Assembly (NCBI GenBank): GCA_041581935.1
Contig: JBFICP010000041.1
Location: 1-17,906, forward strand
Direction of reading: 5' to 3'
Source of the DNA: JAABYT01 sp041581935
GTDB lineage: Bacteria; Pseudomonadota; Gammaproteobacteria; HK1
Length of the DNA stretch: 17,906 nt
This document shows, piece by piece, positions 1-5,289 of the stretch; the first letter of the stretch is position 1; each line of letters starts with the position of its first letter. The translations under genes and the position numbers were made by a program. Under the pieces are notes generated by a model, which was not told where the DNA came from, did no database searches, and worked only from the letters and a program-made list of their open reading frames with translations.

Positions 1-44
1 ACCTTCGCCGTCTGGCTCAGAAATTTGTCCGCCGCTGCACTCAT
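1..44 (-). CDS. 5' end of an unidentified gene leaving the window
   Basis: An ATG at position 44 on the minus strand opens a frame that stays open to the window edge, giving MSAAADKFLSQTAK. Only 14 full codons are visible, so no family can be assigned. The amphipathic, Ala- and Lys-containing start looks like a real protein N-terminus, and the orientation matches the GMC gene ending at 180, about 135 bases upstream. No convincing Shine-Dalgarno is seen; GGGAAG lies about 10 bases upstream. It could be a chance frame. Confidence 0.35.
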   Translation of the reverse strand, partial: MSAAADKFLSQTAK

Positions 45-140
45 GCTGATGCTTCCCGTGACGCTGTCATCCCGATGACGCTATCCAATGCCCGAGCCTA
101 TTGCAAGCAGGCCATCGCCGGGGCATCCCCTATCTCCGCT

Positions 141-161
141 AGGGGCGCGCTTGCTCGCGCC
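141..161. repeat. Degenerate REP-type palindrome
   Basis: A 6-bp perfect stem GGCGCG/CGCGCC (144-149 and 156-161) encloses the loop CTTGCT. The flanks match the REP seen at 1881-1905 and elsewhere (TAGG.GCG.GCTTGCTCGC). It lies just after the stop codon of the GMC gene in a 135-bp intergenic gap that otherwise shows nothing I can name. Confidence 0.5.
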
Positions 162-179
162 ATATCCATTCTTGGGGCC

Positions 180-1850
180 TCAATCGCGAGCAACCGCGCT
201 GCTCGTTTGCCTTGGCGGCTCGTAGACCGGCACGTACTCGGGGGCAAGAGGCGGCAGGCCACGGATCGCATCTGCCAGCTTCTCGGCCATCATGATGGTC
301 GGCGCGTTCAAATTGCCGCTCACGATGCTCGGCATGATGGAGGCATCCACCACCCGCAAGCCCCGGGTGCCGTGCACCCGCGCTTCGCCGTCGACCACGG
401 CCCCCTCGTCACTGCCCATCCTGCAGGTGCAGGATGGATGATAGGCGCTCTCCGCCTTGGCCCGGACGAAGGCGTCGATCTCGGCGTCGCTGCGCACCCC
501 GGGCCCCGGCGCCAGCTCCGGGCCGCGAAACGGCGCGAAGGCCCTCTGGGCGAGAATGTCGCGGGTGATGCGCACCGCATCGCGCATCTCCTCGCGATCG
601 CCCGCGGTGGCCATGTAGTTGAAGAGGATTGAAGGCGCCTGGCGGGGGTCGGACGAGCGCAATGCCACCCGGCCGCGGCTGGTGGGCCGCATGGGCCCCA
701 CGTGAGCCTGATAGCCGTGGCCGTCGGCGGCCGCGCGACCGTCGTAGCTGACGGCCATCGGCAGGAAATGATACTGCAGGTCGGGATGGCGCACGCTGTC
801 GTTGCGGCGGATAAAGGCGCCGGATTCGAAATGATTGGTCGCGCCCAGTCCCTTGCCGAGTAACAGCCATTCGAGACCGATGCGCAGCTTGTTCCAGGGT
901 CGCGTTGCACCGTAGAGAGAAATCGGCTGCGTGCACGCGTATTGCACATAGATCTCCAGGTGATCCTGGAGGTTGGCGCCGACTGCGGGCAGATCGGCGC
1001 GCACCTCGATGCCGAGCGCGCGAAGCGCATCGCCGTCGCCGACCCCGGAGAGCATCAGCAGCTGCGGCGAGTTGATGGCACCGCCGCAGAGCAGAACCTC
1101 GCGATCGGCGCGCACACTGCGTAACTGCCCCGCGCGCGCATACTCGACGCCGACCGCGCGATCACCTTCGAACAGGATGCGGGTCGCGAGCGCGCGTACC
1201 TCGAGCGAGAGATTGGGTCGCGCAAGCGCCGGCTTCAGATACGCCTGCGCGGTGCTCCAGCGCCGGCCGTTTCGCGTGGTCATGTCCATGACACCGAAGC
1301 CTTCCTGCTGAAAGCCGTTCATGTCCTCGGTGAAGAGATAGCCCGCCTGGACGCCGGCTTCGATGAAGGCCGTGTAAAGCGGGTTACGACACGCCCCGGT
1401 CGCAACGTGCAGCGGACCCGCGTCGCCCCGGTACGCATCGCCACCGCGGGCGCGGCACTCGGCGCGCTTGAAATACGGCAGCACGTGGGCGTAGGACCAT
1501 TCGGGCAGTGCATTGCCCGCCCAGCGATCGTAGTCGAGCGCGTGGCCTCGCACGTAGCACTGGCCGTTGATGGACGACGACCCTCCGAGCACGCGTCCAC
1601 GCGGGCAGTACATGCGTCGCCCATCCATGTGCGGCTCCGGATCGCTCTCGTAGTACCAGTTGTACTTGTCGTCCTTCAGCGGCCAAGCGAAAGCCGCGGG
1701 CATGTGGATATAGAGGCTGCGGTCCCGGGGCCCCGCTTCGAGCACCAGCACCGAAACGTCGGCGTCCTCGCTCAAGCGGCTCGCAAGCACGCCCCCGGCC
1801 GAGCCGGATCCGATGATCACGTAGTCGTAGGTCTCGTGAAACATTCCCAT
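180..1850 (-). CDS. GMC-family FAD-dependent alcohol/choline dehydrogenase-like oxidoreductase
   Basis: The protein should oxidise an alcohol with bound FAD, passing electrons to a quinone, cytochrome or dye-type acceptor. From this start it has 556 residues, normal for the choline/alcohol dehydrogenase (BetA-like) branch. Visible marks are the FAD-binding GSGSAG at residues 14-19, GMC signature 1 (GRVLGGSSSINGQ), signature 2 (GAINSPQLLMLSGVG), and the active-site pair His471 (in YHPSCTCRMG) and Asn515 (in SGNLNAPTIM). Their 44-residue spacing equals that of His466/Asn510 in choline oxidase. The frame is open up to 1892, but that stretch crosses a REP element (1881-1905), so I prefer the ATG at 1850, with AGGAG 12 bases upstream; ATG at 1844 is also possible. 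There is no signal peptide, so it is cytoplasmic. The substrate cannot be told; choline itself is not supported by neighbouring bet genes. Confidence 0.93.
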   Translation of the reverse strand: MGMFHETYDYVIIGSGSAGGVLASRLSEDADVSVLVLEAGPRDRSLYIHMPAAFAWPLKDDKYNWYYESDPEPHMDGRRMYCPRGRVLGGSSSINGQCYVRGHALDYDRWAGNALPEWSYAHVLPYFKRAECRARGGDAYRGDAGPLHVATGACRNPLYTAFIEAGVQAGYLFTEDMNGFQQEGFGVMDMTTRNGRRWSTAQAYLKPALARPNLSLEVRALATRILFEGDRAVGVEYARAGQLRSVRADREVLLCGGAINSPQLLMLSGVGDGDALRALGIEVRADLPAVGANLQDHLEIYVQYACTQPISLYGATRPWNKLRIGLEWLLLGKGLGATNHFESGAFIRRNDSVRHPDLQYHFLPMAVSYDGRAAADGHGYQAHVGPMRPTSRGRVALRSSDPRQAPSILFNYMATAGDREEMRDAVRITRDILAQRAFAPFRGPELAPGPGVRSDAEIDAFVRAKAESAYHPSCTCRMGSDEGAVVDGEARVHGTRGLRVVDASIMPSIVSGNLNAPTIMMAEKLADAIRGLPPLAPEYVPVYEPPRQTSSAVARD

Positions 1851-1880
1851 CGAATCAATGGTCTCCTGTAGGGCGGACTC

Positions 1881-1905
1881 ATTGCCGAGCAAGCTCGCTC
1901 CTACA
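1881..1905. repeat. REP-type palindrome in the leader of the GMC gene
   Basis: Read on the minus strand it is TGTAGGAGCGAGCTTGCTCG followed by GCAAT, a close match to the REP style of Pseudomonas. The core GAGC/GCTC arms pair. An outer pair CCTGTAGG (1865-1872) and CCTACAGG (1900-1907) makes a larger inverted repeat that includes the likely ribosome binding site of the GMC gene. It lies in the divergent region between that gene and the DUF302-type gene. Confidence 0.75.
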
Positions 1906-1966
1906 GGCGATCATGCTAACGTATGCGTTCGCCCACAGGCCATCCGACATGAGGAGGACAACTCTA

Positions 1967-2449
1967 ATGGACTATTGGACCCACTTCCGGCTGCCCATTG
2001 CCGCCGGAATGCTTGCCATGCTGATCGCACTCGGCGCCGCTGCGGACAACCCGACGCCGTTTCCGGGCACCCACGTCATCAAGACGGGGCATTCCTATCA
2101 AGCGATGGTGGAAAAGCTCCCGCAGGCCGTGCAGAACAACAAGATGGGCGTTGTCGCCAAGGCGAGCGCGACGCTGGGCGCTGCAAAAATCGGCGTCACC
2201 ATTCCGGGCAACATGGTGGTGATGGTCTTTCACCCGAAGTTCGCCGTGAGGATGCTCGAGGCCAGCGTTCCGGCCGGCATCGAAGCGCCGCTGCGTTTCT
2301 ACATCACCGAGAATTCCGACGGCACGACAACGCTCACCTATCGCGATCCGAGCAGCGTCTTCGCGCCCTATGAAAACGCCGATCTGGACAAGATGGCGAA
2401 AGAGCTCGACGTCATCTTCGCGCAGATCGCGGCCGACGCGTCGTCCTGA
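1967..2449 (+). CDS. Exported DUF302-type protein
   Basis: A 160-residue protein. The ATG at 1967 follows a near-perfect Shine-Dalgarno (AGGAGGA at 1952-1958), so the in-frame ATG at 1913 is not needed. Residues 1-26 form a Sec signal peptide (hydrophobic LPIAAGMLAMLIALGAAA, cut near Ala-Ala-Ala/Asp), so the mature protein is periplasmic. The rest has the DUF302 pattern: an opening VIKTGHSYQAMVEKL, a middle GVTIPGNMVVMVFHPKFA, and a closing TLTYRDPSSVFAPY followed by a helix. DUF302 has no firm biochemical role; it often occurs with sulfur-oxidation or metal-stress genes. It reads divergently from the GMC gene and converges on the Cys-repeat cluster. The family call rests on pattern memory. 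Confidence 0.82.
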   Translation: MDYWTHFRLPIAAGMLAMLIALGAAADNPTPFPGTHVIKTGHSYQAMVEKLPQAVQNNKMGVVAKASATLGAAKIGVTIPGNMVVMVFHPKFAVRMLEASVPAGIEAPLRFYITENSDGTTTLTYRDPSSVFAPYENADLDKMAKELDVIFAQIAADASS

Positions 2450-2455
2450 GCGTAG

Positions 2456-2480
2456 TTTCGCGCGAGCCCGCTCCCACAAG
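2456..2480. repeat. REP-type palindrome after the DUF302 gene
   Basis: Read on the minus strand it is TGTGGGAGCGGGCTCGCGCG followed by AAA, matching the copies at 1881-1905 and 14661-14681. The stem GCGAGC/GCTCCC is imperfect. It begins 7 bases after the DUF302 stop codon, a usual REP position at transcript ends. Confidence 0.68.
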
Positions 2481-2516
2481 CAACGATTACCCGCAGGCGA
2501 AATACGCGGAGCGTAC

Positions 2517-2550
2517 AAAAAATACGGGGCCGGACAGACTCCGGCCCCGT
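2517..2550 (-). terminator. Strong intrinsic terminator of the Cys-repeat gene cluster
   Basis: Positions 2524-2533 (ACGGGGCCGG) pair perfectly with 2541-2550 (CCGGCCCCGT) around a 7-base loop. On the minus strand the stem is followed directly by ATTTTTTG. It lies 23 bases past the stop codon of the small Cys-repeat gene, so it ends minus-strand transcription. No U-run follows the stem on the plus strand. Confidence 0.92.
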
Positions 2551-2572
2551 TGTAATCAATCCCAAAACCGAC

Positions 2573-2881
2573 TCAGCTGCTCTTGCAGGGATTCTTCTTG
2601 GCCGCGCACGGATTGCACGGATTGCACGGGTTCTTGGCCGCGCACGGGTTGCACGGATTGCAAGGATTCTTCGCCGCGCATGGATTGCATGGATTGCACG
2701 GGTTCTTCTTCGCCGCGCATGGATTACACGGATTACATGATTGCGCCAGAATCAACGGATTCTGCTGCGCCGTCGGATTGACGGCATCCGCAACCACCAC
2801 GCTCGACGCGGAGACCGCGAATACGCCGCTCACGACGGCTGCATAAAGTGGCTTGCGATTGATGTGCACAGGTTTTTGCAT
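2573..2881 (-). CDS. Small exported Cys-Asn-Pro-Cys repeat protein
   Basis: A 102-residue protein. The ATG at 2881 follows GAGAGGAAGAG, so the longer frame up to 2974 is unlikely. Residues 1-32 look like a Sec signal peptide: basic NRKP, then hydrophobic AAVVSGVFAVSASSVVV, with a likely cut near VADA. From residue 49 the protein is four CNPCNPCAAK(K)(N) units and a closing NPCKSS, holding all 13 cysteines (49, 52, 55, 62, 65, 68, 74, 77, 80, 86, 89, 92, 99). No known domain is recognised. The regular CxxC spacing suggests soft-metal (Cu(I), Ag, Zn) or Fe-S binding, or a substrate for Cys modification; this is inference. It is a paralogue of the cytochrome-repeat protein at 5290-6195, with the same leader pattern and C-terminal cassette. 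It lies 89 bases after the cupredoxin-like gene and just before the terminator. Confidence 0.85.
   Translation of the reverse strand: MQKPVHINRKPLYAAVVSGVFAVSASSVVVADAVNPTAQQNPLILAQSCNPCNPCAAKKNPCNPCNPCAAKNPCNPCNPCAAKNPCNPCNPCAAKKNPCKSS
2585..2737 (-). repeat. Tandem coding repeat, Cys-Asn-Pro-Cys array (small protein)
   Basis: Roughly 30-36-base units encode CNPCNPCAAK with mostly the same codons (TGCAATCCGTGC) and a few synonymous changes (TGTAAT). The near-identity of units at the DNA level points to expansion by slippage or unequal crossing over. Confidence 0.85.
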
Positions 2882-2970
2882 TGACTCTTCCTCTCTCTTG
2901 TTGTCTTGAAGTTTTATTGACTTCGACGATTCCGTAGACGTCACTCGGACCTCCACCCGAACCTGACCGT

Positions 2971-3474
2971 TCAACCGGCCGACACTTCCAGCCGGTAGTC
3001 CGGCGTCGGATTGAGCGGACAGGAGTAAACATAACTTCCGGGCTTGAGCTCGATCTCGTAGTCGCGGCTCTTGCCGACGTCGAGCCCGCCGCCGGAAACG
3101 CGCGGCAGAGTCGCGTAATTAATCACGCCCTCGCCGCGCAGGTAGAAACCGAGCATGTACGGCACATTCTTGTTGGTGACGCGAAAGATGTACTTGCCGG
3201 GCTTCAGTTGCAGGGTCTTGGCTTGTGCGAGGCGCTCATCGCCGGTTTTGGAGTTGATGGCCTCGCAGTCCGCCTTCTTGGTGGTCGTGAACCCGTGATC
3301 CATCCCGTTCTCACTCTCGACGAACTGGCATCCGGTCTGGGTGAGCTCGATCACCGTCGGCGCTTCCGCCGCCCAGGCGCTTCCCATGAAGCTCGCGATT
3401 GCGAAAACCGCCGCGCTTACAGCGGCACCCAGGTGATGACGACCCGCAGTCACAGCTCTCTCCTTCTCCATCAT
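2971..3474 (-). CDS. Exported cupredoxin-like protein lacking a standard type 1 copper site
   Basis: A 167-residue protein. The ATG at 3474 follows GAGG with 6 bases of spacing. Residues 1-36 are a Sec signal peptide cut after SAWAA. The mature part ends in a cupredoxin-like beta pattern: LKPGKYIFRVTNKNVPYMLGF, later a Gly-rich GGGLDVGKSRDYEIELKPG, and the terminal strand YVYSCPLNPTPDYRLEV. In plastocyanin-type proteins this last loop carries Cys, His and Met ligands. Here Cys152 is present but the loop has Asn-Pro-Thr-Pro-Asp-Tyr and no His or Met. Cys49 and Cys70 may form a disulfide. I therefore expect a periplasmic cupredoxin fold with altered or no copper binding. Its place between the DUF6969-like gene and the small Cys-repeat gene suggests a shared job. 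Confidence 0.78.
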   Translation of the reverse strand: MMEKERAVTAGRHHLGAAVSAAVFAIASFMGSAWAAEAPTVIELTQTGCQFVESENGMDHGFTTTKKADCEAINSKTGDERLAQAKTLQLKPGKYIFRVTNKNVPYMLGFYLRGEGVINYATLPRVSGGGLDVGKSRDYEIELKPGSYVYSCPLNPTPDYRLEVSAG

Positions 3475-3499
3475 CGTGTTCCTCTAGGGATCCAATTCC

Positions 3500-3528
3500 T
3501 GAATTTGCCAGTGACCAGTATTCGTCAA
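3500..3528 (-). promoter_or_regulatory. Possible sigma-70 promoter of the cupredoxin/Cys-repeat pair
   Basis: On the minus strand TTGACG (3523-3528) lies 17 bases from a weak -10 hexamer AATTCA (3500-3505), placing a start point about 15-20 bases before the ATG at 3474. The -35 box is good and the -10 box is poor, so this is tentative. It sits in the 147-bp gap between the DUF6969-like and cupredoxin-like genes, the only larger gap in the lower half of the cluster. Confidence 0.3.
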
Positions 3529-3621
3529 GTGAGAGACCCAATCCTCACGGAAAGTTCACATCAATAGGGGACCGGCCCGGGCGGCATTTGGTTTCAGACA
3601 CGGCGTCGATGCTTTGCGGCA

Positions 3622-4359
3622 TCAGGCGAGGGCGCCACGCACCGCGGCGAGTTGGTCGTCGACCGATATGCCCAGCCAGCCGGTGACCTCGAGCGCCCGG
3701 TCCTCGTACACGTCGACACCGGGATGGTCGCCGGCCCAGGCCTCGACTACCGCATCCCGGTGCTCGAGCAGCGCGGCGATTTGCGGCCGGAACAGCGTCA
3801 TCATGGCCGTGATCCAGCGGTTCGTCGGCCATGACGGGTTGGCGTGGTCGATGCGAAAGCGATCTACCATGTCGATCACGTCCGCGCACCGGTACCACGC
3901 CTCCGCCGTCACCCAGCGATTGGTGGCGAACAGCCCGATGGGAAATCCCCGCTGATCCATGGAGATGCAGATGAGATGCGAGAGCGCCTCGTCGCCCGTC
4001 GGCCAGGGCTCGTCGCCGTCGTAGGGCACGGGCTCGACACCGTCGGGAATGGCGCCTGCGCGCAGGAACGTGTGGAAGTGGCCGTGCTCGCCCTGATCTT
4101 CCCGATGCGCGTGGTAGTAGTACTGGGAGCCGTACTCCTCGTCGTAGATGTCGCCCTTCGGATAGTGGTCGTACTCGTAGAACGTGCCCTGCCCCTTCAG
4201 CAGCTCACCGACGATATTGAGTCCCGCCTTGCCGAGCACCCGGTAGCACTCGAGGATCTCGTCGCCGGCCGCCCGCATGGTCTCGAGCCGATCGGCGCCG
4301 AGCGTGTCGATGGCGGCCACGCGCGGCGGGCCGATCCGAGACTCAACGACATCGTTCAT
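3622..4359 (-). CDS. DUF6969-like protein with a His-rich centre
   Basis: A 245-residue soluble protein without signal peptide or membrane segment. Its centre (about residues 58-100) is rich in Tyr, Asp, Glu and His: YEYDHYPKGD, then SQYYYHAHR and GEHGHFHTFLR, giving His83, 85, 92, 94 and 96. That cluster could bind a metal. The C-terminal half is helical (NRWVTAEAWYRCADVIDMV, NRWITAMMTLFRPQIAALLEHR). From memory this pattern fits the DUF6969 family of proteobacteria, which has no known function; the name is from memory and should be tested. Its ATG overlaps the stop of the FGE-like gene (ATGA at 4356-4359), so the two are translationally coupled and almost certainly co-transcribed. Confidence 0.8.
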   Translation of the reverse strand: MNDVVESRIGPPRVAAIDTLGADRLETMRAAGDEILECYRVLGKAGLNIVGELLKGQGTFYEYDHYPKGDIYDEEYGSQYYYHAHREDQGEHGHFHTFLRAGAIPDGVEPVPYDGDEPWPTGDEALSHLICISMDQRGFPIGLFATNRWVTAEAWYRCADVIDMVDRFRIDHANPSWPTNRWITAMMTLFRPQIAALLEHRDAVVEAWAGDHPGVDVYEDRALEVTGWLGISVDDQLAAVRGALA

Positions 4360-5180
4360 TCACGCACCAGTCTGAATCCAATCAATATGTGCTTGAGCGC
4401 CAGCGGACGGCTGTGCCGGGCAGCCGGGCGGCACACGCCGCAGCCCTTATCGTCCCAGGAGCCGCCCTTGACGATGGCTCTTCCCGCGCCCGCGCGGGTC
4501 GCGGTCCATTCGTAGACCTGCCCGGCGCCATCCAGTATGCCAAAGGGACTGGCGCCGCTGGAAAAGGTTCCGACCGGCAACGTGTCGAAGGGACCCTGGT
4601 CGTGGCTGTTCAAGCGATCGGATAGGTACTCGTCACCCCACGGAAAACGCCAGCCGTCGATGCCACGCACCGCCTTCTCCCACTCCGCTTCGCTGGGCAG
4701 ACGCCAGCGCGACCCGGTGCGGCGACTCAGCCAGTCGGCATAGGCGACCGCGTCGCCATGACTCACCAGCACCACCGGATGGTCCTCGCGCCCGCTCGGA
4801 GGCCGCCCGTCGGGCCAGGCATGACGACGCGTGCGCGCAAAAGGATGAATGAGTCCGTAGCTCTTCCAGGTCGCTGCGTCCACGTCCGGCGCGCGGTGTC
4901 CGGTGTCGCCGATGAAGGCGGCATATTCACGATTGGTGATCGGCGTGCGGGTGATGGCGTAGGCGCCGAGCGCGACGGTTTGGCGCTCGGGCTCGCCGGC
5001 GTACCAGCGCTGCTCGCGGGTGATGCTGTGATTGTAGGCGCGCTCGTCGAGGCGATATGCCGCCTCTCGCTCGGCTTCGTCGGAACCCATGATGAAGGGG
5101 CCGGCGGGACTCGCGACGAGCGCGGGCGCCGGCACTTCGTCGGCGCCTGCGCTCGGAGCATGAAAGCCGAGCGCCACCAT
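4356..5180 (-). CDS. Formylglycine-generating-enzyme-like (SUMF1/FGE domain) protein
   Basis: Family members oxidise a cysteine in target proteins to formylglycine, or act as non-haem oxygenases as in EgtB and OvoA. The FGE/sulfatase-modifying fold spans about residues 22-274: PAGPFIMGSDEAERE, then AITRTPITNREYAAFI, then SRWRLPSEAEWEKAVRG, then FPWGDE, then GQVYEWTATR, then VKGGSWDD and HILIGFRLV at the end. Authentic FGE has two copper-binding Cys five apart just after GGS; here the Cys are at 247 and 250 (GCGVCRPAARH), closer together and shifted. The start is unsure. No ATG, GTG or TTG lies in frame between the upstream stop at 5290 and ATG 5180, which has no clear Shine-Dalgarno, while the translated sequence just upstream (LRTAPLWSSLTM) looks like part of a signal peptide. 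The protein may be periplasmic with an unusual start. It follows the cytochrome-repeat gene and overlaps the DUF6969-like gene. Confidence 0.83.
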   Translation of the reverse strand: MVALGFHAPSAGADEVPAPALVASPAGPFIMGSDEAEREAAYRLDERAYNHSITREQRWYAGEPERQTVALGAYAITRTPITNREYAAFIGDTGHRAPDVDAATWKSYGLIHPFARTRRHAWPDGRPPSGREDHPVVLVSHGDAVAYADWLSRRTGSRWRLPSEAEWEKAVRGIDGWRFPWGDEYLSDRLNSHDQGPFDTLPVGTFSSGASPFGILDGAGQVYEWTATRAGAGRAIVKGGSWDDKGCGVCRPAARHSRPLALKHILIGFRLVRE

Positions 5181-5289
5181 GGTCAGGGAAGACCACAGAG
5201 GCGCCGTGCGTAGTATGGCCGAAACGCTTGCCCGTGCTGTCCTGCACCGCGCCCGCGCGGCGCGCGGGCACGTGGCTGCGTGACTCAGA

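Noticed and set aside
180..1850. Naming the GMC gene betA (choline dehydrogenase)
   Set aside because: No betB, betI or choline transporter gene is nearby, and many GMC alcohol dehydrogenases share the same motifs.
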